64,000 nucleotides of DNA from Mytilus galloprovincialis (GCF_965363235.1 NC_134849.1:16952863-17016862), one strand, 5' to 3'. Shown: positions 11,181 through 22,978, numbered from the stretch's first letter. Notes: generated by a model not told the origin, from the letters alone. Numbers and translations: made by a program.

Positions 11181-11889
11181 AAACGAGAACTATTTAAGTT
11201 CTTAAAGAATACGTATAGATAAAGAATCTATAGTATGTTGGTTTTTTTTAATACTAATGCATTTTATTACAAGTGTGGTTGATATAGATAACAAACAAGC
11301 AGCCCAAAAAGAAAAAAAAAGAAAAATAGATATCCACATATGTATAGTACACAAAAAGTTGGATCAATTAAATATATAATAATTAGCCAAAAAGAAAGTA
11401 GAAATTAAACATGTCCATGACTCATCCTGTGTCAGCAGCAAATAGGAAAGCATTATGGTTTCCTAAAGGCAGCTGACACCAGGGGACGATACCTTATGGG
11501 CCATAGGCATGTAAAATGTGTGTAAATGTCTCTTTCCTACCTGTATCAAAAGCAAACATGGAAGCATCATAGGTAACTTGAATGCAGTTGATACCAGGGG
11601 ACGATGCCTCAAGGATATAAGAGAACATTTGAATAAATAATATATCTTAACAATTATTTATAAGACACGTTATCATTTGTGATAGAAACTACTTCTTTTG
11701 ATAAAAAAGTGCAAATAATATAAAAAAAAACCAACAACTTAAATACAGCAGTACTATGACACAGCAGTACTATGAGAGGACAATGGATTCGTTCGGTTAC
11801 ACACGAGCGCCATACGCAGGTATAGACGGCATACATTGTATTTACTTTTCACAAATCTGACCTCCCGAATTATATTTAGTATTTTGTAT

Positions 11890-12125
11890 AAACATGAGCG
11901 GCACGACGGGTGCCACAAATGCCATTGAGCATGATCTGCTTACCCTTCCGGAGCACATGAGTTCCACCCTAGTTTTTGATAATGTTCGCGCTGCTCAGTC
12001 TTTAGTTTCTATTCTATGTTTTGTGTACTATTAATTGTCTGTTGGGTTTTTTAACAATGGCGTTGTGAGTTTATATTCGACTTATAAGTTTGAATGTCCC
12101 TCTTGTATCTTTTGCCTCTCTTTTA
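11890..12125 (+). repeat. Penelope-like 3' tail copy (family R2)
   Basis: It begins CACGACGGGTGCCACA, continues through CTGCTTACCCTTCCGGAGCA and ends around CCTCTTGTATCTTTTGCC. It is the same tail as that attached to reverse-transcriptase remnants at 9125-9330 and 43130-43560. Confidence 0.65.
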
Positions 12126-12224
12126 CTAAATATCACTAAAGGAACAAGAACTGCAACTTCCTGCAGAAGAACAGGAATGCATCCCCGGATTTCTCAATGT
12201 TTATAGTTTCATGTGTAGTGTTGA

Positions 12225-12440
12225 AAAAAGTAAAATCACAAAAATACTGAACTTAGAGAAAAATCAATTCGGAAAGTCCATAATCACATTGCAAAATCAA
12301 ATAACAAAACGCATCAAAAAGGAATGGACAAGAGCTGTCATATTCCTGACTTGGTACAGGCATTTTCAAATGTAGAAAATGGTGGATTAAACCTGGTTTT
12401 ATAGTGCTAACCCTCTCACTTTGATGACAGTCGAAAGGAA
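12225..12440 (+). repeat. Dispersed repeat family R4
   Basis: The copy carries the words AAAAGTAAAATCACAAAAAT, TCCATAATCACAT and TGACTTGGTACAGGC. Related copies lie at 33045-33195 (same strand), and 16580-16725 and 38920-39040 (inverted). Class unknown. Confidence 0.55.
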
Positions 12441-12687
12441 ACCCTCTGTTTTGGTTGGATTCGTGTTTTTCAATCTTTTGTTGCAGTGTACATAGGAAAC
12501 CCGACGTTCTTCATTTTGGTCATAGTGTATTACGATTTTATTTAACGTTTGGTTCTTTGTGATCTTCTCATTCGTTTTATAAACAGTTTATAAATTCAGG
12601 AAACGTTTTGGTGATGGCGAATTTATGGTAATAAGATGCTTTTTAGAGACAAAATAAACATGACAACATATACCAGATTTAAAGAAC

Positions 12688-12693
12688 TTTATT
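12688..12693 (-). terminator. Candidate poly(A) signal of the minus-strand Cys-rich gene
   Basis: AATAAA on the minus strand lies about 380 bp past the stop codon at 13073. The stretch between would be a 3' UTR. No nearer strong signal was noticed. Confidence 0.4.
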
Positions 12694-13072
12694 CGTGTTA
12701 AAACAATGATAATTACATACAAACATACATGAAATTATATAAAACAATTCTAATTAAATACTTAGTGAAATAGTGAATCTCTTCTATATTAGTTCATGAA
12801 ATGCAATAAGGTTGGTACCAAGGAATTTTGCTTTTTAGTGCAAATGTGGTATAATCAGACAAAATATACTAGGGGAGTGTTTAGAGTCAATTCCAATAAT
12901 AACAGTTTCAAGTACTATAATTGAAGGGAAATCCTTTTATTTATAAAACACTGATATAAGTGAAGGAAAATAACATGTTTTAAAAACATTGTCCGAATGT
13001 CTTCGTCGAAATAAGCAGTTGAATTTCTTGTAGCTCCAAGTGTCTGGTTCAAATAAGTACATGCTCAGTTAT

Positions 13073-16000
13073 CTACCCTTTGGTTAAATCCTCCCATGCA
13101 ATCCAAGGTGCTTTGAATTTCCTACATTCACAACATTGCGGAGCTCTCAGTTGTAGTCTGTGTATACGTGGGAATGGTTGTGGACAGTATAGCCAAATGT
13201 TGAAGATTTTGTAGTTGCTTTGTACACACTTATATCTGTATGGGAACATCCAGGACATGCAAGGAACATTCTTACAATATTGTGGTCTGAAATGAGTAAA
13301 GTATGAATGAGAAGATGTGGTATGAGTGCCAATGAGACGACTCTCCATCCAAGTCACAATGTATGTTAATAATTATGGGTCAAGTAGTTTGTATTAATGA
13401 AAGCATTCTGTGTAAATTTGTTATTAATACATCATAACGTTGTAGAATCTGATGCATCCTGGGTAATTTTTTTTAAAGTGTACACCAAAACGTCCTGATT
13501 GGTTGAAAATGTCATAAACAAATGAATTTTAACTAATGGCGTGGTACGAACAATTACCCATGATGCATTAGATTCTGAAACGGCCAATTGGTTCAGTATT
13601 TCCTGCAACAATAATGACAATTTTTAAAACCAACATTAGATGTGTTTAAAAACTTTCAAGGGTTACAGGATACATAAAGACAACTTTTCATTTCAGAAAT
13701 GGATATTTTGAAAGCAATTACTAGTACATTTTAACTTGTGGTTGGAAAAAACGAACCAGTGCATGATTTTTAAAAGTTATACGTCTAATTCTAAATCTGT
13801 TTCCTTATTTGAAGTTTTATACCAAAGAATAAGTTAACTTACTTGCAGTCAGCATACGTTATAGCTGTAAATAGAGTATTCCACCAAGGTTTAAACACGT
13901 AACACTTTTTCCCGTAATACCAAAATGTTTTACCAATATACAACGATCTGAACTTAGACTCACACATCGATGCGTTAGCAGGTTGTCTAAAAAAATTAAA
14001 TATAAATATAAGAAGACTTGATATGAATGCCAATGAACCAATTTCTCACTATATATCAAATACATATAAATATAAAGCCCAAGGAGTTGAGAAATATATA
14101 CATCAACAAAAAGGCAACATGTTACAAATACAGTATAAATTGTTTTATTAATAATCTGAAGTCGTTTGTAGTACTGACAAATATTGAAAATACGATTAAT
14201 TAAGGGGTTCTTGTTACTCAGTCTTTACTTTTCAATTACTGTATTTGTGTACTGTTTTTTTTATATAGATTAGACCGTTGGTTTTCCCGTTTGAATGGTT
14301 TTAAATTACTAATTTTTGGGACCCTTTATAGTTTGATGTTCAGTGTGAGCCGAGGCTCCGTGTTGAAGGCCATACCTTGACCCCCTAATGGTTTACTTTT
14401 ATAAATTGTTATTTGGATGGAGAGTTGTCTCATTGGCACTCATATCACATCTTCCTATATCTATTATATAATATGTTGTTTGTTTTGTGGTCGTTTTTGT
14501 GTGTTTTTGCCCTGGTATTGTCAGTTTGATTTCGACTGATGAGTTTGACTATACTTTTGGTATCTTTCGCCTCTCTTTCATATTGTTTCTATATCTATAA
14601 TTCATATCTTCAGTAAAATATATGTAGATATAGGATGTAAGCGTGTGTCTACCTTTGAAATTAATAATTATATGAGCTTGTAATAGCAGAAATAATTATT
14701 CTGTCAGCGTCTGGTGTCCTTAATAAAACAGTCAAGAAAGAACAAAATCTCCGGCGCAGAAATCACATATGCGTTCCGTTCAATACTTTGTAACACTACA
14801 CTCAATATTAGAGGTCATATTAAGTACAGTATTGCAAAGCATGTATGGAACGGATATGAACTCTGCGCGGCCGGAGATTGGAAAGAACACACTTCCAAAA
14901 AGAAATTCAAAAGATTGTGGTCCAGATTGTGGTCCAGATTGTGGTCCAGATTGAAGCAGGAATGAGAAAATCAATTAAAAATAATGCATAATGGTTAATA
15001 TATTTTTCTTACGGTGTTGCGATCCACGGGTCTTTTGTATTTAACGAAATGAGGCTTTGTGCAGCGTCTTTGTCACTCTTTAGCTGCTCATAATCTCTTG
15101 CATTCTGTTTAGAGAGTTCTTTCTCTGCTCCGTCTATTTCAGACCTACGATAGAATAAGATTTAGAGTAATTAAGCTTAATCAAAGACTTATTTTAGAAA
15201 CAGGGAGATTTGGTCCATAACCATTATCTTTATGTTGAAACTTTGATTTAATGTTACCTTATTATCGAAACATTTACATATTTCTCAGATATGTGAACCA
15301 AAATTAAAAATGAGTTGATAACATATTTCGATCAAACTGACTTCTGAGTAACTGGCAAACCACAGAATAAACATGTTAAATGTGAATTGAAAATTAGATT
15401 ATATGAGTTTCTTATACTATGTTCCTAATTTTGTCATTTTTTTTTTTAAGAGGGAGACGGATTTATATAAGTTTTTCTTATTTCCGAATCCCTGTATTTA
15501 TATAGTTTAATTATATTTCATGCACTTTTTGAAATAAAATATTGTTTAAACTAAGCTTAATCAACATTCCACCATGGAATTATTTCATGCTAGCCATAAT
15601 ACTTTATTAGTATCAGCTAACATGATTTATATAATAAGAAAAGTTATATTTACCGGGTTAGACCTTGGGTTAGACGTACAATTAATTTGGCTAGATTATT
15701 ATCAGAAAAAGATATTGGTTTGAAAATTCTTTTGAAACATGGAATGGAACAATAAGTGTCTTTTGTTTCGGTAACATGTCTTTTGAAAATCTAAAATAAA
15801 AATTAAATGGAACCAAATATGAACCACGCGAAAGATAGTGCATTATATTTTTAAAACGTAAAAAAAGTAAATTGTTGGAAATTCATTTGTTGGTGTAAAG
15901 TAAAATAACATAAATACCAAACTCGGAGGACCGAGGAAAATTCAAATCGGAAAGTATCTAATCAAATGGCAAAATCAAAAGCTCAAAAGCACCAAACGAA

Positions 16001-17346
16001 TGGACAACAACTGTCATATTCCTTACTTGGTACATGCAGTTTCTTATTAAGAAAACAATGTAGAAAAGTTAAAAATAATAAAATTATGAAATTTTGGCCA
16101 TCTGCGTGATGCGGGATTCCCTGAATAACTTAAATTTAGATTTATCGCAAATCATTTATAAATTAGTTTCTTGAAGTGAAACTATAAGGAAACTTTACAG
16201 AAACAAGGATACACTAACTAAAAACGCCATATGCTAAGACAAATTAACTCATCATAGATACCAGGATTAAATTTTGTATTTTCATATTATTATAAGACAA
16301 ACTATCATAGGTAAAGCTAACTCACTCAGGGTATTTATCTTCATCATCGGAATTAAATCCTGCTAGAATATCATCATTATACTGGGCATCACATTGGTCT
16401 TCTTCTTGGCAAAAGCCATATGCAAAGACACAGAAGAATACCTACAAAACAGAAGGCATTGATAATACAAATCAATTATGTGTATTTTAATATGCATCTA
16501 TCAAATACAGTTTATTTAGTTTGCACCTTTTTTCAGAGCACACATGTGAAATCATCAAAGATAAAATACATGTAAACAAACTTAATGCCTGTACCAAGTC
16601 AGGAATGTGACAGTTCCTGTCTATTCGTTTTTGATGTTTTTTTGTCATTTGATTTTGCCATGTGATTAGGGACTTGCCGATTTGAGTTTTCTCTGAGTTC
16701 AGTGTTTTTGTGATTTTACTTTTTTTATACATGTAAACAAACTTGACTTTAGTTTTATGAAATAACAATGCAATGTTCCAATGGATGTCGATGGACGATA
16801 TTTAGCTTTAAGTCTTATGAATGTAAGTGTCGTATTGCTTTTTGCACAGAGGTTGTTTATTAATGATCAAAACTTGCTTTATTTTTTCCATAAACAATGA
16901 ATATGAATAAGGTACCATATTTGAATTAGATCAAATATTGCAAATGGAACTTGACAAATGAGCATTAGTTTTTAAATGTCCATAGCTTATAATTTAAAGA
17001 TGATGGCATAAATGCATAGATAGATAATCAAAATATATAAATGATGAAAAAAATAATGGACAAATACAAAATCAAAGATATAAAAAAATAGAATAAGAAA
17101 ATAATTACATAATCAAATAAACGAGAGGTCAATACATACTGAAAAAAAAATGATAATAAAAATGAATAAATGAAATACTTGTGGAAAACCATTTTGAACG
17201 TGAGAATAAGAGGCTCTAGTATATATAATTAACCAATGTTCAAATATCATATTTAAAAATCAGTTATAACTTTAAAATAATTTCTATAGGATAATATATG
17301 AATTAAAATAGAAATAGATACGTACCAATGTTCTTAATATTTTCAT
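13073..17346 (-). CDS. Secreted cysteine-rich peptide precursor, five exons
   Basis: Exons are 17346-17326, 16441-16326, 15144-15013, 13986-13843 and 13286-13073 (627 nt, 208 residues). All have GT/AG introns, of phases 0, 2, 2 and 2. The start MKILRTL continues in exon 2 as a hydrophobic signal peptide (VFFCVFAYGFC). Exons 2 and 3 code for an acidic, helix-prone pro-region. Exon 4 has three Cys and many aromatic residues. Exon 5 has seven Cys in the pattern C-x4-C-x10-C-x13-C-x16-CC-x-C and is strongly basic. The gene at 25931-29188 has the same signal exon, phases and Cys pattern but lacks exon 4, a symmetric phase-2 exon. I do not recognise the family. The acidic pro-region plus basic Cys-rich end is typical of antimicrobial peptide precursors, which is an inference only. 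Confidence 0.82.
13443..13577. mobile_element. Inverted-repeat element in intron 4 of the minus-strand Cys-rich gene
   Basis: The arms (AGAATCTGATGCATCCTGGG on the left; the inverse of CCCATGATGCATTAGATTCT on the right) bound about 80 bp. A related sequence lies at 46540-46676 in the long intron of lectin C. It is a small non-autonomous element of unknown class. Confidence 0.65.
14270..14460 (+). repeat. Dispersed repeat family R3, long copy
   Basis: It runs from TTAGACCGTTGGTTTTCCCG to the tail GAGAGTTGTCTCATTGGCAC and CACATCTTCCTATATC, within intron 3 of the minus-strand Cys-rich gene and on the opposite strand to it. Confidence 0.7.
14745..14880. mobile_element. 136-bp palindromic element with 9-bp target duplication
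   Basis: GAAAGAACA stands on both sides (14736-14744 and 14881-14889). The inside is nearly one long hairpin: ATCTCCGGC at the left end and GGCCGGAGAT at the right end, with arms of roughly 65 bp and scattered mismatches. A 9-bp duplication would suit a Mutator-like source, but that is inference. It lies in intron 3 of the Cys-rich gene. Confidence 0.75.
14910..14950 (+). repeat. 12-bp tandem repeat, three units
   Basis: GATTGTGGTCCA is repeated three times and starts a fourth unit, just right of the palindromic element. It gives a false peptide repeat in some frames and has no coding meaning. Confidence 0.8.
16580..16725 (-). repeat. Dispersed repeat family R4, inverted copy
   Basis: It contains CTGTACCAAGTCAGGAATGT and TTTGATTTTGCCATGTGATT, the reverse of the R4 words seen at 12225. 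It lies in intron 1 of the minus-strand Cys-rich gene. Confidence 0.55.
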
Positions 17347-17406
17347 CTTGGATAAATATTGTTGCTGCTGAATATGTTGATGATTTGAATTAAGCGCGGT
17401 TTGTTG

Positions 17407-17414
17407 TATTTATA
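17407..17414 (-). promoter_or_regulatory. TATA box of the minus-strand Cys-rich gene
   Basis: TATAAATA on the minus strand lies about 60 bp before the ATG, at a normal distance for a short 5' UTR. Confidence 0.7.
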
Positions 17415-17429
17415 CTGGATGAAGACTTT

Positions 17430-17990
17430 TGATTGGTGGATATTATATCCAATCAAAATAAGAGAAAAAGTATGCGGATTTCAATGGTCCACTGAAGCAA
17501 AATGTTGATAAGATTTTAACTGTTGTTATGTTAATTTATGTCAGAAGGGCAAGGGTTTATTTATTAAATGTTTTTCATGTGTATTTTAATGCTATTTTTA
17601 AGATTTCATTATCAGGCAATCATTCGTAAATTTTGTCAACAAATTTCTTTTATTACTAAAAAAAAAAGTATTCAAACGAGTTGCGAAGTAAATTATTTTC
17701 GGCAGACAAAAAAATATTTGTTAAAAATTGTTTCCTTAAAATAATAATTCAGTGCATTTTTATCAAACTGTATCTTTTTCTGTATAAGAAAATAATAAAA
17801 ATAAGGAAACATTTAGTTTTTATTAAAGTTTAAAGTAAATATTAAAATTTGTACCTGAAAAAAGAGTAAAATATTTTGTCTAATGCAAAACAAATTTCGT
17901 TATAAAGATATAAAAACTCTTGGATATTGGAATTGTTTATAATCGCATCATTTTCATCATTTATGAAAACAACAATGTTATGCATGAAAT
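17430..17990 (-). promoter_or_regulatory. 5' flank of the minus-strand Cys-rich gene, present in three copies
   Basis: This flank, starting with GATTGGTGGATATTATATCC and AAAGTATGCGGATTTCAATG, has related sequence in the same order at 19100-19790 and 22330-22880. Neither of those has a signal-peptide exon next to it. A conserved word is AAGTATGCGGATWTCAATGG. Confidence 0.6.
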
Positions 17991-18164
17991 AAAAGACTAG
18001 ATAACATAAACTTCAAGGTCATGGTGCCTGATCTTTAGTATTCTCTTTACTGTCTTTTCGTCGTTTCTCCTTGTTTTGTCATGGTTTTATCGGTCTATTG
18101 AATTTTTATTGTCCTTTTGTTATCTTCCAACTGTTTTTTCACAATATATTCAAAGTAATACAAT

Positions 18165-18335
18165 TGGCATATTGGGGTTCGTGTTGTTTATTATTTAGTT
18201 TTCTATGTTGTGTCATGTGTACTATTGTTTGTCTGTTTGTCTTTTTCATTTTTAGCCATGGCGTTGTCAGTTTATTTTCGATTTATGAGTTTGACTGTCC
18301 CTCTGGTATCTTTCGTCCCTTTTTTTTTTAGTGTA
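18165..18335 (+). repeat. Penelope-like 3' tail copy (family R2)
   Basis: It runs from GGGGTTCGTGTTGTTTATTA through CCATGGCGTTGTCAGTTTAT to CTCTGGTATCTTTCGTCCC. Its open frames are not genes. Confidence 0.65.
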
Positions 18336-19099
18336 AAGAGAATAGGGAAAAAGGGAACTGATAAATTTCAAAGCTCGTTGTTTAGTCACATGGTTGACCA
18401 TGGCAGATGAATTTGAAGGATATGACGGTTCTAAGTAATGAGAAAGTGAAAAGCTGCAACAATTAATTATCAAACTCATGACGAAGACCTTAGAGATCCT
18501 GAACCTGTGACTTGTGTGATTCAATTACTTAAAGAATCACAAAAAAATACTGGTTTAAAGTGAAATACTCCGGAGGCGCGATTTGTCTACAATATACCCT
18601 TCCTGAGTTATAGAACCAAGCAAGCTTTATTTTTTTTTTTTAGAAAAATGCCTTAAGCGTTATGAGTAAAAAGTAGCATATTTCTGTGCAGTCTACAAAA
18701 ATGAACATAAGTCCTGGCATTTCTTATCATTGATATATATTATATCGTATGGTATGTCAGATAAAATATACGTATGCAACACGAGTGAGCTGAACAAATC
18801 ATTTTGTTGTCATGTATGTCCATTTTAGCATCAAATTTAGGGAGTAAGAAAAGGATCGACAAGAGCAAATTTATCTGTGCGGTTTGTGTGTAACCTTTAA
18901 GTTTTTCAAATCTTTTGATTCATTTAATTTGTTGTTAAACTCTACACTTCGACACCATTTATAATGCAAATGTTGAAACGCCGATGTTTAACTTATGCTT
19001 TGCATGGGCAAAAACCAAATTTGTCCGGTATAAAAAAGGCTACAATTGAAAAAGGGAAGTAATTTATTTTAAAATGTGTAATAACATATTCAAATCGGT

Positions 19100-19790
19100 A
19101 ATTTGAAAATGGACTATTGGTTATGGAAATCTTAAAGAGTTAAAGTATGCGGATATCAATGGTCAAGTTACATGAGTTAAGCAGAAGATGTTTTGCTGTT
19201 ATGTTCATCTATGTTGTAATTATAGTTGTATGTTTATTAATTGTATTTGGCATAAAGTTTACATAACATGTCTGAATAAAGTATTTCAATGCTATTTTAA
19301 AAAGAATTCCATTATCAAGCGATCAAACCTTTTTTTAAAAGAGGGACGAAAAATACCAGAGGGACAGTCAAACTCATAAATCGAAAATAAACTGACAACG
19401 CCATGGCAAAAAATTGAAAAGACAAACAGACAAACATGACACAGCATATCAAACTAAAGAATAAGGAACACGAACTTAGTCAACAACTTTCATTTTGATT
19501 GCCGGCTTCATCAAACAAAATATTAAAATGAGTGCTAATAAAAATATCTAATGTTTTCTTTTGTAAGTTGCTTCCTTTAAAAAAATATTTGATGTTTACT
19601 GCTGTTAATATGCAGAATAAATTGAAACTACAAACTTTAGTACATGTAAACCAAAGTATTTTCTTTCCTTTTTTGCAAATAAAATGATGAAAATGTGGAT
19701 AAATTTATTTTTTGTTTAAGTTTAATGTAATTACAGTACTTAAATTTGTACATCAAAGGATTCACCAAATATTATGTTTTTGAGTTGATG
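19100..19790 (-). repeat. Second copy of the Cys-rich gene 5' flank, interrupted by an R2 copy
   Basis: TAAAGTATGCGGATATCAAT near 19142 and the following 600 bp follow the order of 17430-17990. An inverted Penelope-tail copy (19335-19490) has landed inside. No exon of the gene is found on either side. Confidence 0.5.
19335..19490 (-). repeat. Penelope-like 3' tail copy (family R2), inverted
   Basis: It starts AGAGGGACGAAAAATACCAG and goes on with CGCCATGGCAAAAAATTG, which is R2 read from the other strand. Confidence 0.65.
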
Positions 19791-19810
19791 CATCAAATAT
19801 ATATTTTTTA

Positions 19811-20504
19811 GCTCACCTTTCCAAAAGGAAATGTGAGCTTTTGCCATCACTTGGCGTCCGTCGTCGTCCGTCCGTCGTCGTTGTCCGTCCGTCGTAAACT
19901 ATTTCAAAGATCTTCTCTGAAACTACTGAACCAATTCAAACCAAACTTCATCTGATTGATTCCTAGGGTATCTAGAATAAAGTTTGTGTTTTAATTCCCA
20001 TTTCATCAAAAACATGGCCGCCATGGCTAAAAATAGAACATAGGGGTAAAATGCAGTTTTTAGCTTATAACTCAAAAACCAAAGCATTTAGAGCAAATCT
20101 GACATGGGGTAAAATTGTTTATCAGGTCAAGATCTATCTGCCCTGAAATTTTCAGATGAATCGGACAACCCGTTGTTGGGTTGCCGCCCCTGAAATGGTA
20201 ATTTTAAGGAAATTTTGCTGTTTTTGGTAATTATCTTGAATATTATTATAGATGTAGATAAACTGTAAACAGCAATAATGTAATGCTTAGGGTATACAAT
20301 GTTTTTTATACTTTCATCATAAATTATATTATGAACACGAGACAAACGAGACATTTCAGTGTGTCCACTCTTGTTTTTGCTTTTGAAGAAGATATGACAG
20401 AATCCAAGAACCATTTATATAAATTGAAAACCCAAAATAATCATTGATGGAAGATTTAAGCAAAAAATTTCAGGTGAGCGATTCAGGCTCTGAGAGCCTC
20501 TTGT
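19811..20504. mobile_element. Abundant mollusc element with GCTCACCT ends
   Basis: It starts GCTCACCTTTCCAAAAGGAA, has a GTCCGTCGTCGTCCGTCC run, and ends AGGTGAGCGATTCAGGCTC. AGCTCACCT and AGGTGAGC form short inverted ends. I recognise this as a very common non-coding element of bivalves. Confidence 0.7.
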
Positions 20505-20634
20505 TTCATTGCTTTATGATTTTTAAAATCGTTTGTCGGTTTATAAATTTGGATTATCCCATAGGCATTTTTTGTCTCTTTTTAAAATTTGATATATTAG
20601 AATCATGTAGTTCTTTTTTTTCCCTAAAAGAGTA

Positions 20635-21239
20635 CAGTCAGTGGACACAAGTGAGTTCTCACTCAATAAATGTCTTAACATTTCAACTAAAATCAATATT
20701 TTTCAAACACATATTTCATAATAAATACACCACTCATTTATATGAATTAAACACAATAATATGTAGAAATTGTAGAAATTTAATTGTTAATTTGGCCCTG
20801 ATATTATTCAGGCTAATATTTATTTTCTGACGAGGTGAACTCAGAGAAAAAAATTCTGGAAAAGTTTGCAATGTATTCAATCTAATTAAAATTAAATCCT
20901 TTAATTGTTCCTGTTGTGATATGTTGCACATCAAGTCATGATGCGCGACATATCAGAAGAGGAGCAATTAAAGGATTTAATTTTAATTAGATTGCAATGT
21001 ATTCTAACCAAATTAAAATCGTAAAATTTGCATTTGTGTTTTACCTATTAGAAAATGATTACTTTTCTCACAAACGTTATGACAAAATAAACGATAAAAC
21101 TTCCGACATTTCTTCATCTTATGGTATCTATTATACGAAAATCATTCAAAAAGTCACTTTGAACAATTTTTTTAAAATCGATTTTAGTTGAAATGATAAG
21201 ACTTTTTTTGAGTGGGAACTCACTTTTGTCCAATGACTA
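20635..21239. mobile_element. Tc1/mariner-like non-autonomous element, about 605 bp
   Basis: Inverted ends of at least 60 bp face each other. The left is CAGTCAGTGGACACAAGTGA and onward; the right is the inverse of AGTCATTGGACAAAAGTGAG. Both continue through a CACTCA word and a TTTCAACTAAAATC word. A TA next to CAGT at the left end suggests Tc1/mariner. No transposase frame is visible. It holds a second palindromic element at 20879-20993. Confidence 0.65.
20879..20993. mobile_element. 115-bp palindromic element nested in the 20635-21239 element, 11-bp direct flanks
   Basis: GCAATGTATTC flanks it exactly on both sides (20868-20878 and 20994-21004). The inside is a hairpin beginning AATCTAATTAAAATTAAATC, perfect for the first 29 bp of each arm and then with a few mismatches to a small loop near 20935. 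Confidence 0.8.
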
Positions 21240-22079
21240 CACCATATTTTCAAAGTTTAGGTTATGTTTTGTTTAAGTTCTATATGCATTATGCTCTCCG
21301 TCGATTTTCAAATAATTTAAAAAAATAAAATAAAAAAATAACAAGAATAGACTTGAAAGTAGTAACATACTTTGTAAATTGTACATCGCTACATGTAAAA
21401 CATATTTGGAAGAGTATACATTTCGAAGTGTATTCTAAAATGGAATATTTCATTATTGTGCATATTGCATTTGTCCAAATTAAACAAAAAAACAAAAAAA
21501 ACAATAGCACGAAGCAAAGTTTACCCTTGCCATGTACAATGCATAAACAACATTGCAGGATACCAATAACTCTAGGATGGCTGGGTTGTTGCTTTTTTCG
21601 GCCCTTTTTTGAAATTCTTCTTATTTTCCTGATTCTTACAAAGACTAGCACTTAAACCAATTGTCTAAAATCAGAAACTATATTCAGCATTTCATATTCT
21701 TAAAAAAAAACTATTTTTGTATGACTGAAGTTGAACACATTATCTTGTATTTAATTTTCGGGATTTCAGCCAGGATCATGAGTAAAATATTCATACAAAC
21801 TTGTGAATCGAAAATAAAACCCAAATTACATCTCGAAGAGCTTCTCATGGTCATTGTAATTTCGTTCCTTAAATGCTTGCAGTTATTCTTTGGGGGATAG
21901 TTATCTTTCATGGGCCCTTATACTTCACATTCTCATGTTATATAATTTTAAAAAGCATATACATTTTCACGCGAATAACTCTTAGGGAGAAAACCTTAAA
22001 ATTTTGTGAATTCAAATATAAGCTCCAATATTATGAAATGGAAATTGTTTATTTTCAATAGTTTATAAAATATTGTTAA

Positions 22080-22285
22080 GATTAATAAAGGCAACAGTAT
22101 ATACCGTTGTCCGAAACTCATAAAAGGATAGAAAAAAAACCAAATCCGGGTTACAAACTAAAACTGAGGGAAACGCATTAAATATAAGAGGACAATAACG
22201 ACACAACATTAAAATGTAACACACACACAGAAACGAACTAAGCATTAGACAAGCATGTATTAAACTATGCATTATCATTATTTGG
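22080..22285. repeat. Family R1 copy, partial
   Basis: AATAAAGGCAACAG, GTTACAAACTAAAACTGAGG and ATTAAATATAAGAGGACAAT follow the same order as in 6016-6200. Confidence 0.6.
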
Positions 22286-22329
22286 TTCTCTTAAAACAAA
22301 AATATTGTGTAAAATACTTGTCAGAAAAA

Positions 22330-22880
22330 TGAGATAGAGAATTTTGATTGGTGGACATGTATCCAATTAATACTACAGTAAAAGTATACGAATATTAACG
22401 GTCCAGTGAAGTCAATAGGGCTTGGTTAACATACTATGGTTTTAGGAGTTTTATTTTATTTCAATGCTATTTCATTATCAGATAATCATGCATATATTTG
22501 TAAACAGTTTGTTTTTATGTAGAGACATTATTAAAACATTTTAAGTATGCAGCAATAAAAGTTATGTTCATCTGACAAAACTTATTTTTTTTTAATTTGC
22601 TTTCTTAACATAATAATTTATCTTTATTGTTGTAAATTAAATCATCTTGAAAAAAAAGTAAATAAAAGTATTCCTTTCTTTTTCCCTTTTTTTTTAATGA
22701 AAATGATAAGATAAAAGACGATACAACATCAATTTGTTTTCCTTTATTAAATACCAAAAAGTGAACCCTTAAAATGACTTAGAATGTTTCGTCAATGAAC
22801 TTTAGGACAAAAACACACTTTTTCGGTAATGGCTTATGTCCTTTATATCCTTTCCATCATTTATGACAAAAAAATGTTTT
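22330..22880 (-). repeat. Third copy of the Cys-rich gene 5' flank
   Basis: TTTTGATTGGTGGACATGTA, a GTATACGAATATTAACGGTC variant and the following AT-rich order match 17430-17990. No coding exon is next to it. Confidence 0.45.
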
Positions 22881-22904
22881 TGGTTCTAATTAAGAATTCG
22901 TCTA

Positions 22905-22978
22905 CTTTTTTTTCTATTCGACACTCTTTTTTTTTCTATTCGACACTTTTTTTTTATTCGACACTCTTTTTTCTCCTG
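22905..22978 (+). repeat. T-rich tandem repeat (TTCTATTCGACAC)
   Basis: Three to four units of T-run plus ATTCGACAC with unequal T-run lengths lie just before a diverged R2 tail (22975-23130). Confidence 0.7.

Noticed and set aside
14714-14965. 83-codon frame ending in a WSRLWSRL repeat
   Set aside because: It covers a palindromic element and a 12-bp tandem repeat inside an intron.
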